15,136 nucleotides of DNA, taken from Coriobacteriaceae bacterium. GTDB lineage: Bacteria; Actinomycetota; Coriobacteriia; Coriobacteriales; QAMH01. The stretch covers positions 1 to 15,136 of the forward strand of contig SFLO01000004.1 of NCBI GenBank assembly GCA_004553405.1, given 5' to 3'. The stretch's first letter is position 1. Every line of letters begins with the position of its first letter. Shown here in pieces: positions 5,417 to 12,420 of the stretch. The notes under the pieces are model-generated. The model saw only the letters and a list, made by a program, of their open reading frames with translations. It did not search any database and was not told the DNA's origin. Position numbers and translations under genes: made by a program.

Positions 5417-7204
5417 TTACTTTATGTCGTTTGCCGAGTCCATGGACTGCCCGGTAACGGGCTGCAACGTCTGCCCCTGATAGAGCGGCAGCGATATGAG
5501 GAACTCGGTGCCCTCGCCCAGCTTGGAATGCACCTCGACGTGGCCGTTCATGGACAGGACTATGTGCTTGACAATGGCCAAGCCCAGGCCGGTGCCACCC
5601 ATGGAGCGGGAGCGGCCCTTGTCCACGCGATAGAAGCGCTCGAACAGCCGGGGTATGTTCTCGTCGGCTATGCCTATGCCGGTATCGCTGCAGGAGAAGT
5701 ACGCCGTCGTTTCGTCCCTGTACACGGCCACCGTCACGCTGCCGCCGTCAAGCGTATACTTGATGGCGTTGTCGATGAGGTTTATCAGCATCTGCTTTAC
5801 GCGATCCGGATTGCCCCATATGAGCGTCTGCGGCGCGTTCTCGGTGCAGGTCACGGTGATGTGCTTCTGCTCGGCGTGCATGCGCAGCAGCTCGCATATC
5901 TCGCAGGCCATCGCGTTGAGCGGCAGCGCCTGCATCTCCACCTTGTCGTCGCCCGATTCGAGCTTGCTTATGGACAGTATGTCGTTTATCAGGCGCGTGA
6001 GGCGATCGGCCTCCAGCATGATTATGTTGAGGAACTTCTGCGCCATCTCCGGCTTGTTGATAGCGCCGGCCTGCAGGGTCTCGACAAAGCCCTTGATGCT
6101 GGTGAGCGGGGTCTTGAGCTCATGGGAAACGTTGGCCGCGAAGTCGGTGCGCACCTGCTCCAGGCGCTTGAGCTCGGTCACGTCCTCGACCAGAGCCAGC
6201 GCGCCCACGGTGTTGCCGTCGTCGCGCAGCGCGGTCACGTACAGGCGCAGCGGCCTGCGCGCGCGGCCCACGGCCGTCCGTGCCACCACGTCGCAGGTAT
6301 ACACGCCCTCCTGCCCCATCGCGTCGGTAAACACGCTGTTGAGCTTGACGTCGTGCGAGGCTTCGCTTATGGACATGCCCTCGGCGGAGCCCGATATGCC
6401 CAGCAGCTGCTTGGCGGCGGGGTTTATCAGCACTATGTGCAGATCGCTGTCCACTGCCAGTATGCCGTTCTGCATGGTGTTGGTCACCATGTTCATGGCA
6501 TGGTTGCGGCGCCTGACGCTCCGCCACTTGCGGTCTATCTGTTCGGCCATCTCGTTGAATCCCTTTATCAGCCCGTCGGGATCCGAGTGCCTCTCGTCCA
6601 GCCGCACGGAGAAATCGCCGCTGGCCAGCTGCTTGAAGCCGCCGGAAAGCTGACCGGCCGTCCGGCCCAGCATGCGGGCCATGACCACTATCAGCACCAG
6701 CGCGAGCAGCGGCACTATCGCCAGCCACATGCACACTATGCGTATACGAGAATCCACATCCTTATAAACCGCGTTCATCGACTTCAGCATGCGCAGCACC
6801 AGCGTGTCGCTGAACGGCACCGCCACGTACATCATGTCGTTGGTGCCCTCGCTGCTGAGCCGGTAGGCGCTCTTGCCGGTGAACGCCTCGCCTATTTCGG
6901 GGTTTTCGGCGGTATCGAGCGTTATCATGCCGCTGAGCGTGCGCGTATCGGAGACCACTGTGCCGTCGGCCTGTATCAGCTGAATGCGCAGCGAGCCGTT
7001 CGTGGCCACCGTGCGCAGCGACTCGCGCGCGGCGTCGTCGCTGTTGCCGGCCAGTATCGTGCTGAGCGCCAGCGCCTCGCTCTCCAGCTGGTCATGCGCG
7101 GCGTCGATAGCGCCGCTCCTGAGCATGGACGCCGAGGCCAGACCGGCGCACAGGCAAGCGATGAGCGATATTATAAGGACGTAGATCGCCAGGCGCGATC
7201 TCAC
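5417..7204 (-). CDS. PhoR-like membrane sensor histidine kinase (HAMP-PAS-HisKA-HATPase)
   Basis: 595 residues. Membrane helix about 5-25, an extracytoplasmic sensor region to about 155, second helix about 158-178, HAMP about 178-230, PAS about 236-345, and HisKA with phospho-acceptor His361 in NVSHELKTPLTSIKGF. The ATPase domain has N box Asn479 (NLIDNAIKY), G1 DTGIGIA at 507-513, F box LFERFYRVDKG and G2 GGTGLGLAIVKH. The architecture matches PhoR/WalK-type kinases, and the neighbouring phosphate genes favour PhoR. It starts at GTG 7204 overlapping the regulator stop as GTGA, the usual coupling for a two-component pair. Ile usage is 30 ATA, 9 ATC, 2 ATT, unlike the regulator it is coupled to (11 ATC, 2 ATA, 1 ATT); the composition break falls here. 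The kinase family is certain; that this regulator is its native partner is not. Confidence 0.92.
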   Translation of the reverse strand: MRSRLAIYVLIISLIACLCAGLASASMLRSGAIDAAHDQLESEALALSTILAGNSDDAARESLRTVATNGSLRIQLIQADGTVVSDTRTLSGMITLDTAENPEIGEAFTGKSAYRLSSEGTNDMMYVAVPFSDTLVLRMLKSMNAVYKDVDSRIRIVCMWLAIVPLLALVLIVVMARMLGRTAGQLSGGFKQLASGDFSVRLDERHSDPDGLIKGFNEMAEQIDRKWRSVRRRNHAMNMVTNTMQNGILAVDSDLHIVLINPAAKQLLGISGSAEGMSISEASHDVKLNSVFTDAMGQEGVYTCDVVARTAVGRARRPLRLYVTALRDDGNTVGALALVEDVTELKRLEQVRTDFAANVSHELKTPLTSIKGFVETLQAGAINKPEMAQKFLNIIMLEADRLTRLINDILSISKLESGDDKVEMQALPLNAMACEICELLRMHAEQKHITVTCTENAPQTLIWGNPDRVKQMLINLIDNAIKYTLDGGSVTVAVYRDETTAYFSCSDTGIGIADENIPRLFERFYRVDKGRSRSMGGTGLGLAIVKHIVLSMNGHVEVHSKLGEGTEFLISLPLYQGQTLQPVTGQSMDSANDIK

Positions 7205-7902
7205 ACCTTGGCCTCGGGCTTGTCGTTGAGCTTATAGCCTACGCCGCGGATGGTCTCGATGTAATGCGCATCGTCGCCCAACTTCTGGCGGATATGGCGG
7301 ATATGCACGTCGACCGTGCGGGTCTCGCCGATGAAGGTTATCTCCCAGACGTCCTCGAGCAGCTGGGCGCGGGTGAGCGCGCGGCCCTCCTCCTCCATCA
7401 GCTTGCGGAGCAGCTCGAACTCCTTCAGGGTCAGGTCGAGCAGGCTGCCCCCCGCCCAGGCCTCGTGTGCGCTGGGGCTGAGGCGTATGCAGCCGCACTC
7501 TAGGATGTCCTCGCTTGCCGCGCTGCCCGCGCCGCCGCGCGATGCGCGCCTCAGCAGGGCATTGCACCTGCTCACGAGCTCCATCATCCCAAAGGGCTTT
7601 GCGAGGTAGTCGTCCGCACCGGCATCGAGCCCGATGACCTTGTCGTACTCGGTCCCCTTCGCGGTGAGCATCATCACGGGGATGTCCCTGGTCTTGGGGT
7701 CGCGGCGCAGCTCGTCGAGCAGGGCGAGCCCGTCTGTGCCGGGGAGCATGATGTCGAGCAAGACGAGCTGGGGGATCTGCATGGCGCAGGCCTCCTGGAA
7801 GGCGCGGGCATCGGGGAACCCCTGCGCCTCGAGCCCCGCCTGGCGCAGGGCGTAGAGCGCGAGCTCGCGGATGTTGGTGTCGTCTTCTACGTAGTAAATC
7901 AT
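7201..7902 (-). CDS. PhoB/OmpR-family response regulator
   Basis: 233 residues. Receiver domain 1-118: acidic pocket Glu6-Asp7-Asp8, phospho-acceptor Asp50 in LVLLDIMLPG, Thr80, and Lys102 in AKPFG. Winged-helix DNA-binding domain about 135-227 with LTLKEFELLRKLM, TRTVDVHIRHIRQKL and IETIRGVGYKL. It begins MIYYVEDDTN, a normal N-terminus for the family. No Shine-Dalgarno precedes this ATG, but TACAAT lies six bases upstream, suggesting a leaderless message. A longer frame (to 7953) adds an unrelated basic tail and is rejected. The position after pit and DUF47 genes and before a PhoR-like kinase points to phosphate control. Ile codons are ATC-rich like the right half; two ATA codons at residues 139 and 188 fall in the DNA-binding half. 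Confidence 0.92.
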   Translation of the reverse strand: MIYYVEDDTNIRELALYALRQAGLEAQGFPDARAFQEACAMQIPQLVLLDIMLPGTDGLALLDELRRDPKTRDIPVMMLTAKGTEYDKVIGLDAGADDYLAKPFGMMELVSRCNALLRRASRGGAGSAASEDILECGCIRLSPSAHEAWAGGSLLDLTLKEFELLRKLMEEEGRALTRAQLLEDVWEITFIGETRTVDVHIRHIRQKLGDDAHYIETIRGVGYKLNDKPEAKV

Positions 7903-7908
7903 GGGTTC

Positions 7909-7914
7909 ATTGTA
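7909..7914 (-). promoter_or_regulatory. Candidate -10 box of a leaderless response-regulator transcript
   Basis: TACAAT on the minus strand ends six bases before the ATG at 7902, the distance at which transcription would begin at or next to the start codon. No convincing -35 hexamer is seen. This fits the missing ribosome binding site. Leaderless messages with this geometry are common in Actinobacteria; applying it here is inference. Confidence 0.4.
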
Positions 7915-8004
7915 TGTCTGCTGCAACGGGGCGCGCCGCCTTCGCGGTGACAATTCTGCGCAAAGTCGGCCCCGCTGCCGCTCTGGTCTGCGGGCGCACC
8001 GCCC

Positions 8005-8631
8005 CTAGATGTTCTCTGCGACGATCGACTCGATGCGCTCTGCGGCGTTCTCCACCGCATCCATGGCGTCTTCGACCACCCGCAGCATGGTGTGGAGTAT
8101 ACGGCGCCTCTCTGCGTCGAGCCCGCCGTCTGCATAGAGCGCGTGCGCCGCCTCCACGAAGATGCGGTCGCACTCGCTCTCATAGGTCTGCACCTGCACC
8201 AGCATGCGCTTGAGCTCGGCAGACCTCTTGCGGTAGTCTCCCAGCTCGTCTGTCGCACTGCAGAGCACGCTGCAGGCGCTCGACAGCATGCCCACCATGA
8301 GGGAGCCCTTCTCGCCGAAGGACGAGAACCCGAAGATGTAGGCGTTGAGGGAGACCTCCTCGATAGCGTCCGAGACATCGTCGAGGGCGTGGGCGAGGCT
8401 TCCCAGTCCGTCGCGCTCCATGGGGACGACGAAGTCGCTCAGCAGATGCGCCTGGATCTCGTGGTTCACCTGGTCCGCATCGTTTTCAACGGTGTGCAGG
8501 GCGTCGATGAGCTCCCTCGTCCCCAGCTCGCCCGCCTCGAGCGCGCTTTCGAGGTTGAGGGCCATCTCCTGGGCGTATGCCGCCTGCTTGGAAAACGCGT
8601 CGAAGTAGTCGAAGCCGTCCCTTTTCTGCAT
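8005..8631 (-). CDS. DUF47 family PhoU-like protein (Pit accessory/regulator)
   Basis: 208 residues, almost entirely helical, soluble. It starts MQKRDGFDYFDAFSKQAAYA, the classic DUF47 opening, followed by heptad-rich helices with ENDADQVNHEI and YESECDRIF, where acidic residues of the PhoU-like bundle bind metal. DUF47 proteins are encoded next to Pit carriers and are thought to modulate phosphate transport. The start at 8631 is preferred because AAAGGA (8643-8638) lies six bases upstream; an upstream in-frame ATG at 8667 sits only nine bases after the pit stop, with its purine run too close. It lies downstream of pit in one transcript and 102 bases before the response regulator. Ile codons are 8 ATC and 1 ATA. 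Confidence 0.9.
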   Translation of the reverse strand: MQKRDGFDYFDAFSKQAAYAQEMALNLESALEAGELGTRELIDALHTVENDADQVNHEIQAHLLSDFVVPMERDGLGSLAHALDDVSDAIEEVSLNAYIFGFSSFGEKGSLMVGMLSSACSVLCSATDELGDYRKRSAELKRMLVQVQTYESECDRIFVEAAHALYADGGLDAERRRILHTMLRVVEDAMDAVENAAERIESIVAENI

Positions 8632-8676
8632 GGCATATCCTTTCTTGTATGTGAGTTCGCTGATCATCTCTCCCCC

Positions 8677-9726
8677 TTAGAGGACGAGCAGGAACAGGTG
8701 CGTGAAGACGAAGGCGAGCAGGCCGCAGCCGGGGAAGGTGAGGATCCAGGTGAGGACCATCGAGCCGGCGAGGTTCCACTTGACGGCGCGGAGCCTCTTC
8801 TCGGCGCCGACGCCCATGATGGCCGTGGTCTTGGTGTGGGTGGTGGAGACGGGCATGCCCGTGAAGGTGGCCAGGCCGATGCAGAAGCAGGCGGACAGGC
8901 AGGCGGCAAAGCCCTGGTACTGCTCCATCTTCACCATGCTCATACCGACGCTCTTGATGATCTTGCGGCCGCCCACCGCCGTGCCGAGCGACATCGTGAG
9001 GCTCACGAGCACGACCATCCACAGCGGGAAGCCGCTCATCTCCGCCGTGCCGTAGACGCCGAGCATGACGCCGAGCATGGTGAGGCTGAGGAACTTCTGG
9101 CCGTCCTGCGCACCGTGGAGCACCGCTACGCCGGCCCCTGCGATGATCTGAGCCCACTTGAAGAAGGAGTTGACGGCGGAGCGCCTCATGCGCTCGCAGA
9201 GCTTCTTGATGAGGCGGGTGAACAGCCAGCCCGTGCCAAAGCCCAGGCAGGTGCTGATGACCAGGCCGTAGAGGACCTTGACCCACTGCTCGGCGTTAAT
9301 GCCGCCCAAGCCTCCCTGGAGGGCGATGGCTGCGCCGGTGATGCCGGCGATGAGGGAGTGGCTCTGGCTGGTGGGGATGCCGAAGGCCCAGGCCACCACG
9401 CCCCACACGATGATGGCCACCATGGCGGCGGCCAGCGCCACGAGCGCCGCGTGGTTGTCTCCCCCAAAGTCGACCATGCCGAAGATCGTGCTGGCAACGG
9501 CCGTGCTCACGGATGTGATCAGCACCAGGCCGACGAAGTTGCCCACGGCTGCCATGGCGATGGCCGCTGTGGGGCTCATGGCGCGCGTGCCCACCACCGT
9601 CGCGATGGCGTTGGGGGCGTCCGTTGCGCCGTTGACGACGGTCGCTCCCAGGCACAGGAGGATGATCAGGCCCAAGATGGGGTCGCTCGCCACGGCGGAC
9701 AATACTGCGAAGATGCTTGCTTCCAT
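8677..9726 (-). CDS. pit: Pit-family inorganic phosphate transporter
   Basis: 349 residues with about ten hydrophobic segments. It carries the two inverted PHO4 repeats: NGATDAPNAIATVVGTRAM near 33-51 and HGAQDGQKFLSLTML in the second half, plus the paired loops GIPTSQSHSLIAGITGA and GMPVSTTHTKTTAIMGVG. These are the hallmarks of Pit/PHO4 metal-phosphate symporters, which run on a proton or sodium gradient in the inner membrane. The ATG at 9726 has GGAG eleven bases upstream. The DUF47 gene follows 45 bases on, the usual partner. A TTGACA (9810-9805, minus) lies about 80 bases before the ATG, but no good -10 box follows it. No obvious Pho-box array was found by eye. Confidence 0.93.
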   Translation of the reverse strand: MEASIFAVLSAVASDPILGLIILLCLGATVVNGATDAPNAIATVVGTRAMSPTAAIAMAAVGNFVGLVLITSVSTAVASTIFGMVDFGGDNHAALVALAAAMVAIIVWGVVAWAFGIPTSQSHSLIAGITGAAIALQGGLGGINAEQWVKVLYGLVISTCLGFGTGWLFTRLIKKLCERMRRSAVNSFFKWAQIIAGAGVAVLHGAQDGQKFLSLTMLGVMLGVYGTAEMSGFPLWMVVLVSLTMSLGTAVGGRKIIKSVGMSMVKMEQYQGFAACLSACFCIGLATFTGMPVSTTHTKTTAIMGVGAEKRLRAVKWNLAGSMVLTWILTFPGCGLLAFVFTHLFLLVL

Positions 9727-9855
9727 ATAACGTGTTACTCCAATTGCAGGGTCTTCCTACGGTGGAGATGCTAGGGAAGCGCAGACAAGCGCCAGAAAGG
9801 CGCATGTCAAATCTTGGCAAAGTTTCGTTAGAGGCCTTGTTTTGCAGGGCTGCCG

Positions 9856-11046
9856 CTAGCCCGCGCAGCGGGAAGCGGCGGCCTTCCCGGCGACAAGCCC
9901 GCTGGCCCACGCCCAGTGGAGGTTGTAGCCGCCGCAGGGACCGTCGACGTCGAGGCACTCGCCGCAGGCGAAAAGGCCCGGCGCGCGCAGCGACTCGAGG
10001 GTGCCGGGGTTAAAGCCGCTCACGGCAGCGCCGCCGCGGGTCACCTGGGCGTGCTTGGGGTCGCCCGGGCCCTCCACGCGCAGGCGCAGGGCCTTGGCCA
10101 CATGGGCGACCTTGCACAGCCCCTCGGGCGCGGGTTCCATGCTGGGCTTGCAGCCCGCTGCACGCAGCAGCGCCCTGTTCACCTGGCTGTGGAAGATGCC
10201 CTGCATGAGCTCGTCGTAGCTGGTCGCCCACGCAGCCCTCGCCTGCAGCAGCCCCAATAGCCCCTCCTCGCTCATGGAGGGCATGAGGTCTACCTCGGCC
10301 GTGCAGCCAGGCAGGGCGAAGCGGCTGGCGTTGAAGGTGACGATGCCGCTGATGCCGTAGTCCCTGAAGAGCAGTTCGCCTTCTTGGGAGAAGAGCTCGC
10401 GCGCACCGTCGAGCAGCCGGAGCCTGCACCTGACGCGCACGCCGCTCAGGCCCCGGATGGGCGCGGTGTCCGTTGCAAGGGCTCCCAGCACCGGCTGGGG
10501 CGGCACCAGCTCGTGGCCGCAGCCCCCCAGCAAGCGGGCGCCGTCCGTACAGGCAGCGACCACCACGCTCCCCGCGCGCAGGCGCTCTCCGCCCTCGAGC
10601 TCGATATCGAAGCCCCCGTCCCGGCCGAGCGGCGCGATGCGCTCGACGCGCGCGGAGGTCCGCACCTCCGCACCAGCGCGGGCGCATGCAGAGCGCAAGA
10701 CGTCGAGCACGCTGTTGGCGCTGTTCGAGAGCGGGTAGACCCTCCCCTCGCGCTCGAGGGCGGTGAGCAGGCCCTGCTCCTCGAACCATGCGAGCACGAC
10801 CTCTGGACCCCACAGGCTCAGCGCCGGCTCGACGAAGGAGGGCTGGTTGTAGTCGTCTGCGGAGAGCTCCGCGTTGGTGAGGTTGCAGCGGCCGTTGCCC
10901 GTGGCCAGGATCTTGGCTCCCACGCGCTCGGCGGCCTCGAAGACGGTGACGGAGGCGCCCGCACCCGCAGCGGCTATGGCTGCGCACAGGCCCGCCGCAC
11001 CTCCGCCCACCACGGCAACATCGATCATCGTCTCTCCCCTCTCCAT
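9856..11046 (-). CDS. BaiN/HI0933-type FAD-dependent flavoprotein
   Basis: 396 residues from ATG 11046. N-terminal Rossmann dinucleotide fold VAVVGGGAAGLCAAIAAAGA, then the family signature GAKILATGNGRCNLTN, a middle substrate domain and a C-terminal FAD segment GLFACGECLDVDGPCGGYN. Relatives are annotated as NAD(P)/FAD-dependent oxidoreductase, YhiN/HI0933, aminoacetone oxidase or BaiN; BaiN is named for bile-acid work, but members here should not be given that role by similarity alone. Start choice: AGGAGG lies six bases before the ATG at 11046, whereas the inner ATG at 11028 has a poorer purine run; both give a sound Rossmann start. The open frame continues upstream to 11745 over the divergent asd gene and is not coding. 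Likely a single-gene transcript from the -10 box at 11074-11079. Confidence 0.88.
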   Translation of the reverse strand: MERGETMIDVAVVGGGAAGLCAAIAAAGAGASVTVFEAAERVGAKILATGNGRCNLTNAELSADDYNQPSFVEPALSLWGPEVVLAWFEEQGLLTALEREGRVYPLSNSANSVLDVLRSACARAGAEVRTSARVERIAPLGRDGGFDIELEGGERLRAGSVVVAACTDGARLLGGCGHELVPPQPVLGALATDTAPIRGLSGVRVRCRLRLLDGARELFSQEGELLFRDYGISGIVTFNASRFALPGCTAEVDLMPSMSEEGLLGLLQARAAWATSYDELMQGIFHSQVNRALLRAAGCKPSMEPAPEGLCKVAHVAKALRLRVEGPGDPKHAQVTRGGAAVSGFNPGTLESLRAPGLFACGECLDVDGPCGGYNLHWAWASGLVAGKAAASRCAG

Positions 11047-11073
11047 GGGGCTCCTCCTCTTGCAACGCAGCCC

Positions 11074-11079
11074 ATTATA
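11074..11079 (-). promoter_or_regulatory. TATAAT -10 box for the flavoprotein gene
   Basis: A perfect TATAAT on the minus strand, 27 bases before the ATG at 11046. No clear -35 at 16-18 bases. The divergent asd side of the same 208-base gap has only a weak TATGAT (11203-11208, plus strand) about 46 bases before its ATG. Nothing else was recognised in this gap. Confidence 0.45.
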
Positions 11080-11254
11080 GGAGCAGGACGGAATCTCCCC
11101 GTGTCCGCCTCTTTGGGCACTGCCTTGCGGCACGGGGTTGGATGCGAGCAGCCGCTCCCCGTCTGGGCAGCCGAAACGCAGGGAGCAGAAAACAAGCCGC
11201 GCTATGATGGACGCACTCTGAGAGCCCAACCCCGAAAAGCAGGAGGAACACACC

Positions 11255-12331
11255 ATGGCCTGGACCAAACCCATGCCCGCCCATCCCGTCGTCGCAGTCG
11301 CGGGCGCAACCGGAGCAGTGGGCCGCGAGATGCTCAAGTGCCTGGAGCAGCTCGACTTCCCCGCATCCGAGGTCCGCGTCCTCGCCTCTGCCCGCTCCGC
11401 CGGCCAGACGCTCCCCTTCGCGGGCTGCGGCCAGGTCCCCGCTGGCGAGCTCACCATCCAGGAGATGACCGAGGAGTCCTTCCAGGGTGTCGACATCGCC
11501 CTGTTCTCCGCCGGCGCCTCTGTCTCCAAGAAGTTCCGCCAGGCCGTCACCGAGGCCGGCGCCGTCATGATCGACAACTCCTCTGCCTTCCGCGTTGACC
11601 CCGACGTCCCCCTGGTGGTCCCCGAGGTCAACGCCGCCGCCATCGCCGAGCACAACGGCGTCATCGCCAACCCCAACTGCACCACCATCCAAATGGTCGT
11701 CGCCCTCGAGCCGCTGCGCGCCCTGGGCCACATCGACCGCATCATCGTCAGCAGCTACCAGTCCTCCTCGGGCGCAGGCGCCAAGGGCATGGAGGAGCTG
11801 CAGGTCCAGACGGGCCAGTACCTTGCCGGCGAGGAGTTCGAGCCCAAGGCCTTCGCCCACCAGATCGCCTTCAACTGCATCCCCCACATCGACGTCTTCG
11901 TCGACGGCGACTACCTCAACGACGTCCCCGAGGGCTACACCAAGGAGGAGTGGAAGATGGTGGTGGAGACCAAGAAAATCTTCGCTGACGACTCCATCGA
12001 GGTTGCCCCCACCTGCGTCCGCGTGCCCGTGCTGCGCTGCCACAGCGAGAGCATCAACATCGAGTTCGACCGCCCCGTGAGCGTCGAGGCCGTGAAGGAG
12101 GCCCTCGCCAACGGCACACACGTCACCCTGGAGGACGACCCCGCCAACAACGTCTACCCCATGCCCGCACTGCACGCAGACTCCTTCGAGACCTTTGTGG
12201 GCCGCGTGCGCAGGGACCACACCGTGGGCGACGACAAGGGCATCGCCCTGTGGGTCGTCGCAGACCAGCTGCTCCGCGGAGCCGCCCTCAACGCCGTCTA
12301 TATTGCCCAGGCCCTCCTGCCCCAGGAGTAA
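11255..12331 (+). CDS. asd: Aspartate-semialdehyde dehydrogenase
   Basis: 358 residues. Converts aspartyl phosphate with NADPH to aspartate semialdehyde, the branch point to lysine/diaminopimelate, threonine and methionine, in the cytoplasm. NADP-binding start VVAVAGATGAVGREMLKCL (12-30); SAGASVSKKF near 85-94; catalytic Cys142 in NPNCTTIQM; Gln169 in SSYQSSSGAG; and the second active-site region RVPVLRCHSES with Arg261 and His263. Length is usual for the bacterial enzyme. AGGAGG stands eight bases before the ATG. It is transcribed alone, divergent from the flavoprotein gene, ending at the terminator 12365-12392. Ile codons are 17 ATC, 1 ATT and no ATA, the clearest contrast with the left half. 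Confidence 0.96.
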   Translation: MAWTKPMPAHPVVAVAGATGAVGREMLKCLEQLDFPASEVRVLASARSAGQTLPFAGCGQVPAGELTIQEMTEESFQGVDIALFSAGASVSKKFRQAVTEAGAVMIDNSSAFRVDPDVPLVVPEVNAAAIAEHNGVIANPNCTTIQMVVALEPLRALGHIDRIIVSSYQSSSGAGAKGMEELQVQTGQYLAGEEFEPKAFAHQIAFNCIPHIDVFVDGDYLNDVPEGYTKEEWKMVVETKKIFADDSIEVAPTCVRVPVLRCHSESINIEFDRPVSVEAVKEALANGTHVTLEDDPANNVYPMPALHADSFETFVGRVRRDHTVGDDKGIALWVVADQLLRGAALNAVYIAQALLPQE

Positions 12332-12364
12332 ACCCGCCGCTCGAAGAGCGCAAGCACGCTACGC

Positions 12365-12392
12365 AAAGGGCCCCGCACGCGCGGGGCCCTTT
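12365..12392. terminator. Bidirectional intrinsic terminator between asd and the activase gene
   Basis: AAAGGGCCCCGC (12365-12376) and GCGGGGCCCTTT (12381-12392) are exact complements around an ACGC loop: twelve perfect pairs with A and T ends, usable in both directions for the convergent genes ending at 12331 and 12421. Confidence 0.88.
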
Positions 12393-12420
12393 CTCGTTGG
12401 CAGGGGAGTCGAGCAGGCTG

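Noticed and set aside
5528..7237. 569-codon plus-strand open frame opposite the histidine kinase
   Set aside because: Antisense shadow of a high-GC gene; composition rich in His, Ala, Val and Arg, no domain, and the kinase on the other strand is complete with all motifs.
8092..9774. 560-codon plus-strand open frame opposite DUF47 and pit
   Set aside because: Antisense shadow; low-complexity Ala/Asp/Gly/His content and no family features, while both minus-strand genes are full length.
11047..11745. Upstream extension of the flavoprotein frame
   Set aside because: It runs antisense through asd; the Rossmann fold begins right after the chosen start with AGGAGG upstream.
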